Source: Neobacillus sp. PS3-34 (lineage in GTDB: Bacteria > Bacillota > Bacilli > Bacillales > Cytobacillaceae). From it: 64,000 nt of DNA. This document shows positions 46,253 to 57,054 of this stretch, piece by piece. The stretch lies in contig NZ_CP133267.1 of the NCBI RefSeq assembly GCF_030915465.1, positions 4,835,527 through 4,899,526 of the forward strand. Reading direction: 5' to 3'. The first letter of the stretch is position 1. Each line of letters begins with the position of its first letter. The notes beneath the pieces are model-generated. The model was not told where the DNA came from, did no database searches, and worked only from the letters and a program-made list of their open reading frames with translations. The translations under genes were made by a program, and so were the position numbers.

Positions 46253-48973
46253 TTATTTATTAACTGCACTATTCAACTTCAACAGATACATATCCCTATC
46301 ATCTATATCACCGGATGTGTAGGAACCAGTATAGCCCAAGACGGCATAGCCGCCATCTTTCGTCGCTTCAATGGAGGAACCAATATCTACTGAATTTCCG
46401 CCATACTGTTTAGCCCAAATTTGATTTCCTTTATCATCAAATTTCCATAGGGCAACATCATATGAATTCTCAGAAGAATTTTTGTATCCGGCAGCTATAT
46501 AATTTCCATCAGAGGTTTTCACTAATCCTTGTGCGGACTGGCTGCTGCTGTCATCTCCATAATAATTCTCCCAAATCAAATCGCCTTTTTTACTTACCTT
46601 TGCAAAATAACTTTGGCTGAATATTTCCGGGAAGAATCCGCCCACCCACTCAAACCTTGAAGAATCGCCAACAAGGATATAATCTCCATCAGCATTTTCG
46701 ACGACATCATAAAGGAAGTCATCTCTAAAGTCCCCTTTGCCAAACGTCTTTTCCCATTGCTTCGTTCCTTTGCTATCTGTTTTAATCAAATAAAAATCGG
46801 ATCCTCTTCCCATTTGAACAGAATAAGATTGCCCCGCAACGATATAACCTCCATCTCTTGTTGCGACAACATTATATCCTGTATCGGATGCTGCTCCGCC
46901 ATACTTTTGTGTCCATTGCTCTTTACCATTGCTGTCGATTTTCATTAGGAGAACGTCATTTGCCACACCCTTTTGGTCGTAACCGGATCCAGCCATTACG
47001 TAGCCCCCATCGGCAGTTGGCAGCAATTTGATACCACCTTCGTAGAGATCCTTTTGGCCAATTGTATTCTCCCACTGAGTTTCCCCGGTGGATGATAACT
47101 TCACAAGATAAACATCCGTTGCCTTACTATCATACTTTCCTGAATAACCTACAACGAGATAACCGCCATCCTTTGTTTGTACAACATCATTACCCCATTC
47201 ATCCAGTGATTCACTTCCAAGTGGACGGTACCATTCTGTTCTTCCATCCTTCCCAACCTTGACTACCAGCATATCCACGTCTTGGTCCCACCAATGCTTT
47301 TCCTCGTTATAAAATATTCCTTTGGTGGAGAATGTTTCGCTCGCGCCTACCATAATATAACCGCCATCAGCAGTCTGATGAACCTTTGAACCTCTTTCCA
47401 TTAAGGCTCCGCCAAATTGCTTATGCCAATCCACTTCAGCTGGTAGTTGTTCTTTTTCAGAGGGAGCCTGAACCATGCCGTTACCGAAATACTGGTCCTT
47501 GCCCTGGTCTCCGATATCCTCAGCACTTTCACGTATGAGGCGGGCTACTTTTTGCGGAGCCATTTTACCGTATTTGCTAATCAGCAATGCGGCAACAGCT
47601 GAAACCTTAGGTGTTGCCATCGAAGTCCCAGCCATAAAAATATAGCCATTATCTTTATAAGCACCCAAACAAAGATCTAAATACCATAACCCTTTATCAT
47701 ATCGCTGCCCATCGCCTCCTGGGGCAGTGATATCGATGGAACCCGGCCCGTAATTGGAATAAGAAGCTCTTGTGTCCATTGGACCTGTTGCAGAAACGGT
47801 AATAACCCCTGGATCAAGGCCAGGCTGTTCAAATCCAGCTCCGATAAAAGTATAGCCATCCTGTCCATACTCTTCATTTAGGAATTCTGTAACAGTCTTT
47901 TTATTCGTAATATTAATACCATCGTTTCCTGCAGCAGCAACAACTGTTACTCCATGGTCAGTTGCATATTTCACCGCACGCTTATACAGAAGGAAATCAG
48001 CCACATCACTGCCCAGATTATAATGCTTGCCAGTGGCCGGATCTGTCCAAATGGTTGCGCCTATGACTGCATATCCTCCCAAACTCATGGAGATAACATC
48101 CACACCATCATTTGTCGCACCAATAATTGCCTGTGCAACCGTGGATGTTTCTGCACCTCCCTCGGCTCCAAATACACGATAAGACCTGTACCCAATACCC
48201 GGTGCTACACCTAAAATACGTCCTTTACCTGCAATGCTCCCTGCTACATGGCTTCCGTGCCCATTTCGGTCCATTACATCTGTTGGATCTCCAGTTTCTG
48301 TAGAATCCCCATTTGCACCAGCCGGAACATAATTTCTTCCGCCCATATAGTTTGTTTGTAAATCAGGATGTAAATAATCCACCCCTGTGTCAATAATTCC
48401 TACGACAACATTATGGGTGCCGCTATTATTTTTAAAACTGGCACCATAATTGGTTACCTTCTTAATATCCCATTGATAAAAATTATATAAATCAGGATCA
48501 ACTTCAGGTTCTCCTCCATGATCACCCGGTGGCTTTGATATCGTCGGGCTCACCATGAGTGATTTTGCCTGATAAGGTAATACAGTTTGATATTTTTTAA
48601 TCAAACCTCCTAATCTCTTTTGCTGGTCAACCTGTGTTGTAGAAGGAGCTGTAAACGCCACTTTTTTCTCAGTTGGAAGACTCATTTTAATGGAAGGGCT
48701 AACTGAACTTACTTCAGTATTTTTCTGTAAAACCGTGATTAAATCGGCACTTCCTCTTATCTCGATAGCCCCCAGCTGTGGGATTTCCCTCTCTATCTTC
48801 CCTCCGCTTTTTACTACTAAATCTTTGAAACTTTTTGATACACTTTGATTTTTTAATACAACAGTAAGATTAATAGTACTTGTTTTAGTAGATGTGCTTG
48901 CAAAAGCAGGTAAAGCAACTGTCAGTATCAGTAAAAATGTCAGAAACATCGAAGTCTTTCTCAATCCATCCAC
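46253..48973 (-). CDS. secreted subtilisin-like serine protease with C-terminal repeat domain
   Basis: A 906-residue exported S8 protease. Signal peptide about 1-26, propeptide about 30-150, then the catalytic domain with D195 (IIDTGVDYLHPDL), H239 (NGHGSHVAG), N350 (AAAGNDG) and S451 (AGTSMATPK), all intact. Residues about 520-906 hold about seven repeats of 50-60 residues with the phrase TxDGGYIxxG and a following DxxLxKxDxxGxxxW, typical of beta-propeller-like repeats. No cell-wall anchor is visible, so it is probably released. Monocistronic, with its own terminator. Confidence 0.93.
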   Translation of the reverse strand: MDGLRKTSMFLTFLLILTVALPAFASTSTKTSTINLTVVLKNQSVSKSFKDLVVKSGGKIEREIPQLGAIEIRGSADLITVLQKNTEVSSVSPSIKMSLPTEKKVAFTAPSTTQVDQQKRLGGLIKKYQTVLPYQAKSLMVSPTISKPPGDHGGEPEVDPDLYNFYQWDIKKVTNYGASFKNNSGTHNVVVGIIDTGVDYLHPDLQTNYMGGRNYVPAGANGDSTETGDPTDVMDRNGHGSHVAGSIAGKGRILGVAPGIGYRSYRVFGAEGGAETSTVAQAIIGATNDGVDVISMSLGGYAVIGATIWTDPATGKHYNLGSDVADFLLYKRAVKYATDHGVTVVAAAGNDGINITNKKTVTEFLNEEYGQDGYTFIGAGFEQPGLDPGVITVSATGPMDTRASYSNYGPGSIDITAPGGDGQRYDKGLWYLDLCLGAYKDNGYIFMAGTSMATPKVSAVAALLISKYGKMAPQKVARLIRESAEDIGDQGKDQYFGNGMVQAPSEKEQLPAEVDWHKQFGGALMERGSKVHQTADGGYIMVGASETFSTKGIFYNEEKHWWDQDVDMLVVKVGKDGRTEWYRPLGSESLDEWGNDVVQTKDGGYLVVGYSGKYDSKATDVYLVKLSSTGETQWENTIGQKDLYEGGIKLLPTADGGYVMAGSGYDQKGVANDVLLMKIDSNGKEQWTQKYGGAASDTGYNVVATRDGGYIVAGQSYSVQMGRGSDFYLIKTDSKGTKQWEKTFGKGDFRDDFLYDVVENADGDYILVGDSSRFEWVGGFFPEIFSQSYFAKVSKKGDLIWENYYGDDSSSQSAQGLVKTSDGNYIAAGYKNSSENSYDVALWKFDDKGNQIWAKQYGGNSVDIGSSIEATKDGGYAVLGYTGSYTSGDIDDRDMYLLKLNSAVNK

Positions 48974-49517
48974 CCCAATCCACTTTTTATGAATGATTCT
49001 CTAATTCTTTGATAATTTAAATCTCCCTTCTATGTATTAGGTAATTACCTTGTCAATAATCTTAATATTTAAAAATTATTTTTTTTGTAGTTCTTTAGGT
49101 GTCACAAAACCATTTTTTTTAGCAAACCTCACCCTTTTTAGTTAGAAATTAGTATAATCGTCCGATAAAAATGTCACATATTCATTAGTTTAGCGCGTTA
49201 AAGCTGTAACTTATTGTTTGAATGAATCGCTTTTTGTTAGATAGAGTTGAATATTGTTTACATATATTCCCAATAAAAAATGCTTGGTGTACTGTACAGC
49301 AATTTCTGTACTGGTAACACCAAGCCTCTTCGATTTTATAAAGTATTTCACATCTTGAATCCTTTTTTTCTGTTAGGTTGATCCTTCTTATATCTCCTTA
49401 AAAGTAACACTAAGAAAAAGGACCCATTAAAACTGCCAATTTTTATCAAGCTAAGCATATTACTTATACATTTAAACAATAAGGGTTAAAATTCTAATAG
49501 AAATGGAGGATAAAATA
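48974..49517. other. intergenic with a long dyad
   Basis: The promoters of the divergent subtilase and CAP-protein genes should lie here but I cannot place them with confidence. A dyad at about 49279-49324 (GCTTGGTGT...GTACAG / CTGTAC...ACACCAAGC) is a striking hairpin, without a clean T-run. Confidence 0.4.
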
Positions 49518-50639
49518 ATGTTTCGGTTTTTTAGGTTCATTGTTATTTTATTTTTATTATATTTATCTTGGCCGTTTATTCAAAAACAGTTGGCTGGCAC
49601 CAATTTTGAAACGGCGATTGAATCCATTCAATCTAACTTGAAGGAAAACCCACAAGTTGCGGCAACGATCGAGACTATATATGAAGAAATGCAACAAGCT
49701 TTGAAACAGCTTAACTTAGAAGCACTTCCGCAAACTCAACCGAAAATTGCTCCGGTAAAAAAAGAAACATTAAAGAAGCCTGCCAGGCAAGTATTTTCTG
49801 TTTACAATGTGGAGCTTGGAGATACAAAAGCGGACATTGAACGTCATTTAGGAGCTGCAAAGCGCTCAACCATGAATGAATACGGGACAAAATGGTTTAC
49901 CTATCACGATCACTATCAAAATTTTATAATGGTTATGTATGATCAAAACAATAAAGCTGTCGGTTTATACACGGACCAGGATTTAATCTCATCCACCAAT
50001 GGCATCAAATTGGGCAGCAAGAAGGCTGATGTACGTGCGAAGCTGGGCGAACCGATTACTAGAATTCAAAAAGGATTGATGATCTACCAGCTTCAAGAAA
50101 ATGAGGAATATGATTTGTTTCTGCTTAATGGAGTGTATGCGACAATTTTCTATGATAAACATGAGAACGAAACGGTAACAGCAATACAATTGATTAACAA
50201 AAACGTAGAACAAAAGAAAACAGATATTTACACAAAAGCTAGTCCAGCATTAAAGGAAGGTTTTGAGTACCAGTTATTTGATTTAACAAATGCCTCCCGC
50301 GTCAATCATCAGCTCCCTATCCTAACGTGGGATCAGCATGTCAGGGAAACGGCCCGGAAACATAGTACCGATATGGCTGTACATCATTATTTTGATCATA
50401 CGGATCTTAAGGGAAAATCACCGTTTGATCGTATGGCAGATGACCATATCATCTTTCATTTAGCTGGAGAAAACCTTGCTTATGGGCAGTTTAGCAGTAT
50501 TTTTGCCCATGAGGGTTTGATGAACTCACTAGGACATCGTGAAAATATCCTTCGCAACGGTTACGAGTTTTTAGGAGTCGGCGTAGACTTTAATAATCAA
50601 TCACAGCCGTACTATACGGAGAATTTCTATGCAAAATAA
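49518..50639 (+). CDS. CAP-domain protein, YlbC-like
   Basis: About 373 residues: an N-terminal membrane helix (FRFFRFIVILFLLYLSWPF), a CAP-associated N-terminal domain (about 95-225, ELGDTKADIERHLGAAKRST), and a C-terminal CAP/SCP domain (HYFDHTDLKGKSPFDRM, GENLAYG, GHRENIL). B. subtilis YlbC has the same order and similar length. It is anchored outside the membrane; the function of bacterial CAP proteins is unsettled. The ATG at 49518 is 9 nt from GGAGG; an earlier in-frame ATG contains that site. Confidence 0.9.
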   Translation: MFRFFRFIVILFLLYLSWPFIQKQLAGTNFETAIESIQSNLKENPQVAATIETIYEEMQQALKQLNLEALPQTQPKIAPVKKETLKKPARQVFSVYNVELGDTKADIERHLGAAKRSTMNEYGTKWFTYHDHYQNFIMVMYDQNNKAVGLYTDQDLISSTNGIKLGSKKADVRAKLGEPITRIQKGLMIYQLQENEEYDLFLLNGVYATIFYDKHENETVTAIQLINKNVEQKKTDIYTKASPALKEGFEYQLFDLTNASRVNHQLPILTWDQHVRETARKHSTDMAVHHYFDHTDLKGKSPFDRMADDHIIFHLAGENLAYGQFSSIFAHEGLMNSLGHRENILRNGYEFLGVGVDFNNQSQPYYTENFYAK

Positions 50640-50680
50640 AAAAAGCTTGAGGATTTAAATAATCTTCAAGCTTTATTAAA
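50640..50680 (+). terminator. terminator
   Basis: AAAGCTTGAGGATT, TAAAT, AATCTTCAAGCTTT directly after the CAP-protein stop codon. Confidence 0.85.
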
Positions 50681-50773
50681 TGTTAACAAAATATTCATTC
50701 TTTTATTTTCGTGAGACTCATTTTTTTAATTCAATTAAATTAGAGTTTTTGAAAATAAGAGAGGAAGTGGGAT

Positions 50774-51679
50774 ATGATTTTTAAATCCCGAACTGAACCA
50801 GAAAAATTAAAGATTCTAAGAGTTTTAAACACACGAATGATCCTAACACCGGAAGAGAAGAAGTATTATTTAAATCTTGAAAAAGGCTATGAAGGTGAAG
50901 TTCAGTTTGATTTATTGACCGAGAAGCTTCAAAGTGATTGCTTGATTTTAAACGATTTGCTGCTTGAAGTAAACAACACAACATTCCAAATTGATACATT
51001 GATTATTTTTAGCGAAACAATTTACCTTTTTGAAGTAAAAAATTTTGAGGGTGATTTTTATTACGACGCAGACAAATTACTTACGCTTTCGGGAAAGGAA
51101 ATCAAAAATCCACTAGACCAAATGAAACGAAGCAACTCCCTGCTCCGTCAGCTCCTACAAAATCTAAGTGTTAATTTACCTATTGAAGCATACGTCATTT
51201 CCATAAACCCCGAGTTCACCTTATATCAAACCCCAATTAACCTCCCAATTATTTTTCCGACACAGCTTAATCGCTTTTTGAAAAAATTAGACACAAAGCC
51301 ATCACGTTTAAATAGCGTTCATAAAAAGCTCGCTGACAAACTGGTTTCATTGCATCAAACTGAATCACCCTATTCCCGATTGCCACCCTATGAGTATCAT
51401 CAGCTGAAAAAGGGCATGACGTGCAAAAGATGCCACTCTTTTTCGATGTTTGTCCGAGGAAAGAAGGTAGTGTGTAGTGAATGTGGATGTGACGAAGTGA
51501 TTGAATCAGCCGTTTTGCGCAGTGTGGAGGAATTAAAGCTTCTTTTTCCAGATCGGAAAATAACAACAAATGGCGTTCATGAATGGTGCAGTTTTATTGA
51601 TTCAAAAAAATATATAAGTAGGATACTTCGAAAAAACTATAAAATTAAGAGTTTTGGACAATGGTCTTATTACGAGTAA
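50774..51679 (+). CDS. NERD domain protein with zinc ribbon
   Basis: A 301-residue protein with an N-terminal NERD (nuclease-related) domain: EGEVQFDLLTEKL, then FQIDTLIIFSETIYLFEVKN with the D...E-x-K nuclease-like core. A C-terminal zinc ribbon follows (CKRCHSF...CSECGCDE), near residues 217-240. It is predicted cytoplasmic and nucleic-acid-acting, but activity of NERD proteins is mostly inferred. GAGGAAGTGG precedes the ATG. Confidence 0.88.
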   Translation: MIFKSRTEPEKLKILRVLNTRMILTPEEKKYYLNLEKGYEGEVQFDLLTEKLQSDCLILNDLLLEVNNTTFQIDTLIIFSETIYLFEVKNFEGDFYYDADKLLTLSGKEIKNPLDQMKRSNSLLRQLLQNLSVNLPIEAYVISINPEFTLYQTPINLPIIFPTQLNRFLKKLDTKPSRLNSVHKKLADKLVSLHQTESPYSRLPPYEYHQLKKGMTCKRCHSFSMFVRGKKVVCSECGCDEVIESAVLRSVEELKLLFPDRKITTNGVHEWCSFIDSKKYISRILRKNYKIKSFGQWSYYE

Positions 51680-51792
51680 AGGATGATATTCAAGGTTCGT
51701 TTTCAGATTTAATTAAGAGATTTCTTTTTGTTAAATTTTTTTTCCTTAGCTCGACCTATTAGAGACAGTTTATTCATTCACATAAAAAGTTT

Positions 51793-52120
51793 AGTCCTCA
51801 AGAGAGTTTATTAAAGACAGTTCATCCGATATCTGCGTCGGTGTTGTCCTCAAGACCCCTGAGGACAGTTATGGAGTACCGTGAGCTGGTTTTGTCCTCA
51901 AGAACCCTTATTGAGGACAGTTTTTGAGTTCCCTGCGCTGATTTTGTCCTCAAAACCCCTTATTGAAGACAGTTTTGGAGTTCCTTGAGCTGATTTTGTC
52001 CTCAAGAACCTTTATTGAGGACAGTTATGGAGTTCCCTGAGCTGATTTTGTCCTCAATGTCCCTTATTGAGGACAGTCTTTGAGTTCTCTGAGTTGGTTT
52101 TGTCCTCAAGACCCCCTTTA
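51793..52120. repeat. tandem array of 52-bp hairpin units (family B, about 6 copies)
   Basis: Units start at 51793 (degenerate), 51845 (48 bp, shortened in the right arm), 51893, 51945, 51997 and 52049, with a partial one at 52101. A typical unit is TGTCCTCAAT, a 7-nt loop (GTCCCTT), ATTGAGGACA, then a 25-nt linker like GTTATGGAGTTCCCTGAGCT plus GATTT. The 10-7-10-25 geometry is identical to the array at 38 kb although arm and linker sequences differ. Confidence 0.95.
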
Positions 52121-52228
52121 ATAACATCATTTTTTCTAGTTCACTAAAATAGCGTGCCGGTAACCGCCCGAAGTAGCTACTCTCACACCCAAAAAACCAT
52201 CCACCCACCTCAAACCCAGCATTCAAAA

Positions 52229-52254
52229 AAGACAGAGTATGAAATACTCTGTCA
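52229..52254 (-). terminator. terminator of dbpA
   Basis: Minus strand: GACAGAGTAT, TTC, ATACTCTGTC, then TTTTTTGAATG, immediately after the restored dbpA stop. Confidence 0.85.
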
Positions 52255-52258
52255 GTCC

Positions 52259-53703
52259 TTACTTAATCGCCTTGCTAACTTTCAGTTTCTTTCCTTTGAT
52301 TGTTGTATTTTCCATGGCCTGTAAGACTAACGCGCCTTTGCCATTGAGGATATCAACATAGGATAATTGATCCTGGATGGTAATGATCCCAATATCATCG
52401 GCTGATACTCCAGGAATGTTTGCAATAGTTCCAACTAAATCGACCGCACGGATTTTCTTCTTTTTCCGCCGCTAATATGCAGTTTCATGATATCTTTGTT
52501 GATTCGAGCTGTTTTATTATTTTTAACAACGCGCCTGCCACTGATTTTTTCGTCAAAAGCGGCTTGTTCTCTAGCAACTTCCACCTGGGTAGGAGCTTCC
52601 ATTACAGGTATTTCAAACCCAATGTATCTTTCCACTGCTCTTACGAACTTTACTTCATAAGGTGTAGCAAAGGTAATCGCTTTTCCTTTATTGCCGGCAC
52701 GGCCTGTTCTGCCAGTCCGGTGAACATAACCCTCTTTTTCCATCGGAACGTCATAGTTAATCACAAGTGTCACATTATCAATATCTATTCCTCTGGCCGC
52801 TACATCAGTGGCAACAAGATAGCGAAAATTCCCCATTTTGAAGCCATCCATTACCCCAAATCGATCTTCTTGTTCTAATCCTCCATGGAGTCTTTCACAA
52901 GAATAACCGGATTTTTCTAATTCCAAAAACACCGTCTCGACATGTTCCTTTGTTCGGCAAAAAATGATGCAGCTGTCAGGATTTTCGACGACCGTTAAAT
53001 CCTTAAGCAAGGAAATTTTTTCTTCGTCTTTCACTTCGATTTTGAAATGCTCGATTGTGTCTGTAGTAATTCCCTTAGACTCAATCTCGATATGAACAGG
53101 ATTTTTCATATATTTATGGCAGAGATTTTCAACATCCTTAGGCAATGTTGCCGAAAAAACCATCGTCACTCGGTTTGAAGGCAGCTCCTGTATGATGGCT
53201 TCTACTTCGTCAATAAAACCCATATTTAGCATTTCATCTGCTTCATCTATAACAAGATATTTTATTTCGTCTAAAACTAACGTTTCTCTGTCGATATGGT
53301 CCTTTACACGTCCAGGGGTACCAACGACAACATGTGTTTTGTGTTTAAGCTCTTCTTTTTGCTTAGTAAAAGGTTCTTTTCCATAAACAGCCAAGGCTTT
53401 TATCAGTTTGAACCTGCCAATATTGGTTATATCTTCACGAACCTGCGCAGCAAGCTCCCTTGTTGGTGTAAGAATTAATGCCTGTGGCTTTTTTTCTTCC
53501 CAGGTGATCATCTCGCAAATCGGTATGCCAAAGGATGCCGTCTTGCCGCTGCCGGTTTGGGATTTTACTACAAGATCTTGATTTTCCAATGCTTGTGGTA
53601 TGACTTCACACTGAACCTCTGTCGGTGACTCGTATTTTAAGACACCAAGCGCTCTTTTTATCTCATCACTTAAGTTATAATCATCAAAATTTCTTTCAGT
53701 CAT
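52259..53703 (-). CDS. dbpA: ATP-dependent RNA helicase DbpA (YxiN), frameshifted near its C-terminal domain in this sequence
   Basis: A DEAD-box helicase that acts in 50S ribosome assembly by binding 23S rRNA. The first 422 residues carry [32 protein letters not shown] and [10 protein letters not shown]. The frame ends at KRRKSVRSI, but the next frame continues with [20 protein letters not shown] down to KVSKAIK, the DbpA RNA-binding domain, ending at 52259. One extra T in the T5 run at 52461-52465 (A on the coding strand) joins them into about 481 residues, the normal YxiN length. A terminator follows at once. I regard the gene as intact and the indel as probably technical. Confidence 0.88.
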
Positions 53704-53851
53704 GTACTAACCTCGTTTATTGTATTATCCGACTTAATATATAGAATTCTCTCAGAAGGAATATCATATGCAAAATCTGACTATGTTTCATTATACTTGA
53801 TATTCCCGCCATTTCCCGCTTTTTCTTAAAACTAAGCAATTTATTGACGGA

Positions 53852-56846
53852 TTATGTACTCTGAAGCGGCCGCTTCCTCACATTTTTGATGTATCCATTT
53901 TCGCTAGTTACTCTAACCATAGATTTACACGCTGCCATATTTTCAATTACACCTAGATAGAACGATTTTTGAGCATAAATACAGCCAGCTAATGTATCAC
54001 CATACACCGTTTCATCCGCTGCCTCGGTAATAAAATCGGCGCTGCACCACTCAGGATAGCGGGATATATACACGTGCGAGGCTTGGTCGACTTTCGTATC
54101 CCAATGATAAAAATTCATGCCATCCTGTTCTTCGATTGGAAAATAGTCTGGAAGCCACTGGGTACCATATTTACGATATCGATTTCTCCAATATTCATTC
54201 TTCGTTCGAATTGCTTCTATTTTCCTAATCTTTTCTGTTACCCCGGAAATGAGAAAATCCTGGATTCTGCGGTGTTCAGGAAATTGATTTTTATCAAGAT
54301 CTCTCGTAATTCCATAAATGAAAGCGTTCGGAATCGAATACGAAACCGGGAAGCGTGGCGGACTGCTAAAGCCAGCAAATGGCTGAATCCATTCATGCCC
54401 TGGAATGCCGTGGCCATCGATTAGCACATCGGGAAGCCAGCGATGAATTGCATTCGGGACAACATCGGCCTCTCCGAAAATCGTATTTTTATAGCGAACA
54501 TTCGCAAACTCCAGACCAACGGCATTATATCTTGCGGCATGGTGCTTCCATTCCGGGTTATCAGCTGCCAGTATGCTGTGTAAATTAGAACCATCCGGAT
54601 TTGAAGTAGGAATGACAATAATATTCACTTTGTTTAATAAGTCCTGTTGTCCTTCTACAATCTCTTTGACCATTTCACGTACAGCTGGCGAGCTTGATAC
54701 CTCGTTGGCATGATGGCCTGTTTCGATTAGGATGGTTGGTTTGTATAAAGATAGTTTATGGGGAGAATAAAAATCCTCAGCACTAGGCTTTATAACATCC
54801 AATACAGGTATAACACAGCCTTCGTAGGAAATACCACCAAGCCATGAATGAACCCCTGGTAAACTAGCCAGCTTCTCAACCTCTTCATTCCAAGCTGGTA
54901 AAGAAATAGATTCCCACTGTTCATGGAACAGTAACCTTTCTTCCCCGCTCGATGCTTGAATGATGCAGGAAACGGGTTCTATACTATTTGAACTAAACCT
55001 CAATGTTTTTGTTGATACTTCATTTTTCACTTGTGGAGTAAACCCATAAAGCTCAATCCTAGCTGATGGCTTTGCTCCCTGCTTTATATGCATAAAAGGA
55101 TGTACTCCTCCAGGAGCATCCCAGCGAAGACCCGTCTTATTTTTGCCCAAATGTTCAAAGTAATCCAGCACATTGAAATAGATATCTTCATGTAAAGCTT
55201 CCAGAGAGGAAATCCGCTCCTCTTCAATTCCTAATTTTCTCTCTTCTTCACTCATAAAAATTTCAACCAAGAGACGGCTAAAAAAAGGTGCAGTTTTTCC
55301 CAGGCCGACCTTACCTAACGGCAGAAGTTCCACTATTTCAGGCATCACTTCATTCATGAAGAATAACCAGAAACGCTCTCTATCTGTTGGATTATGGTAT
55401 TCTGCAGCCAATTCAGCTTTGCGAAAGAGCTGGATTGACCCGGTTGTGGGATAGACCTTGCTAATCCCATCAATATAATCCATCTCGACCGTTGGTACAT
55501 CCAGAGTTTGGTTGATTAAACAATTCCCCTCTCTATCAAAGGCCTTAACTCGTAAATTGGTTCAATTTCTTCAAGAAAGAACTCGATTCGGTCCGTTGTT
55601 ATTTGGAGTTGTTTAATGATGATTTCATCAACCGGATAAAGCTCTTGTAGCCAGCGGTTAGCCATTTCTAGACCTTGAGTGTTCTTTTTACAAACAATAT
55701 GTATCCTGTCAACTTGTTTTTCGATTAATTGAGGCAAAATCTCTTCTTCGATCCAAAAGAAGCCAGGTTTAAAAGCTGAACGAACTCGAACCTCAGATGC
55801 ACCTAAACTCGTACTAATTTCACCCGCTAATTCTCCGCGTATATCGGCGGGCTCAGAGATAAATACAACCACTTGATCTGCCGCCTTTTCCTTACTGATA
55901 ATGTTGAGCAGGTCCTCTTTTTCACCGTTGTTATCCCAGTTTTTTTCATATATAAGAGGTTCCGGGTCTCGCACACTTAGGTTATTGGCAAGTTCCCAAC
56001 GTGCAAAGGTTCCACCTTCTTCGTACCGCTTGGCTGTAGCTAGGTAATGAAGAGCATTTACAACAGATTTTTCCCCACCCGTGAGATAAACCTGATTGCC
56101 GTCCCAATTCACCTCACAAGTGGTAGAATCATTAATCCTTATAATAATTTCAAGTTCTGTCTCACTCTTTCCAGTCAGCGGGAACTGGATACCTGTTGAA
56201 CAAAGTCCCACCCTTGCTGAAAAATCCGCTGCAGATAGGAGGATCTCTGGAGTGAGTCCATTTTCAAAAGTAAATCCGACGTTCAGTTTACTGTTTAAGT
56301 CCACTCTCCCCCTTGAAAAAAGCCCTGCACCGTCCAAAGATTTTGAAGTCCTCCAAGAGTGGCTGCATGAGCTCTTGTTATCATTTGTGGCGGAACCGCA
56401 ATCCATTTACTTTGCAGTTTATCAAAAGTATTTACTCGATATTTCTGGTCCATCCATTCTATCCGGCTAATTTGTTTTCTTTCCCATTCTTCAGGGAGTC
56501 CATGCGGCCAAGAGGATGCCAGCCATCGTAACAAATCATTAACAGTCCCCTCATTCCCACCCTGAATGATCACTTTATTGTGATCTGCTTGGACAAAACC
56601 GGTATTCCCTAAGTTAGCATCAATCGAAATCTGCACAACCCGAGATTCACTAGTAGCATTTTTTATAAAAGGAAAAGAAAGTGCTGTTGTTTCCAACCCT
56701 AAACGGGCATAGAAATCAATCAACCCCACTGGCATACAGTTTTCTTTGACACCATCAACCTTGACACGGACCCCATCTGGAACCGAATCACCATTGTCAT
56801 CCACCAAGAATCCATCACATGTCCATATTTTCTTTAGGTCAAACAA
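53852..56846 (-). CDS. M14 family zinc carboxypeptidase-like protein, two frameshifts in this sequence
   Basis: Three abutting frames encode one protein of about 999 residues. The first (56846 on) starts MFDLKKIWTCDGFLVDDNGD. The second continues RVDLNSKLNVGFTFENGLTP. The third holds the M14 peptidase core ILIETGHHANEVSSSPAVRE with the HxxE zinc motif, and VLIDGHGIPGHEW with a candidate third ligand. Each join needs one base: in C5 at 56308-56312 and in C4 at 55526-55529. Past the second join the frame reads NCLINQTLDVPTVEMDYIDG without a break. No signal peptide is evident. It is divergent from an acetamidase gene. Confidence 0.8.
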
Positions 56847-57054
56847 GTTGTTCTCCTCCCCTTCGTTTATACAATTTAGTTCGAATCCAGTTCGTCACGC
56901 ACCCAGTCGCCTAACAAATTTGCTATACTATTCTTAATTATATATTTATTTTAATTTCTTTGTTTTAAAAAATGCTGAAGTAACGTAAAACAACTAATAA
57001 TCAAAAGTTATATCTATATAAGATGTAGGTTTATAACTTTAAGGAGCGGGGTCA

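Noticed and set aside
52477..52878. 133-codon plus-strand ORF
   Set aside because: It is antisense to the dbpA helicase core and has an improbable amino-acid composition.
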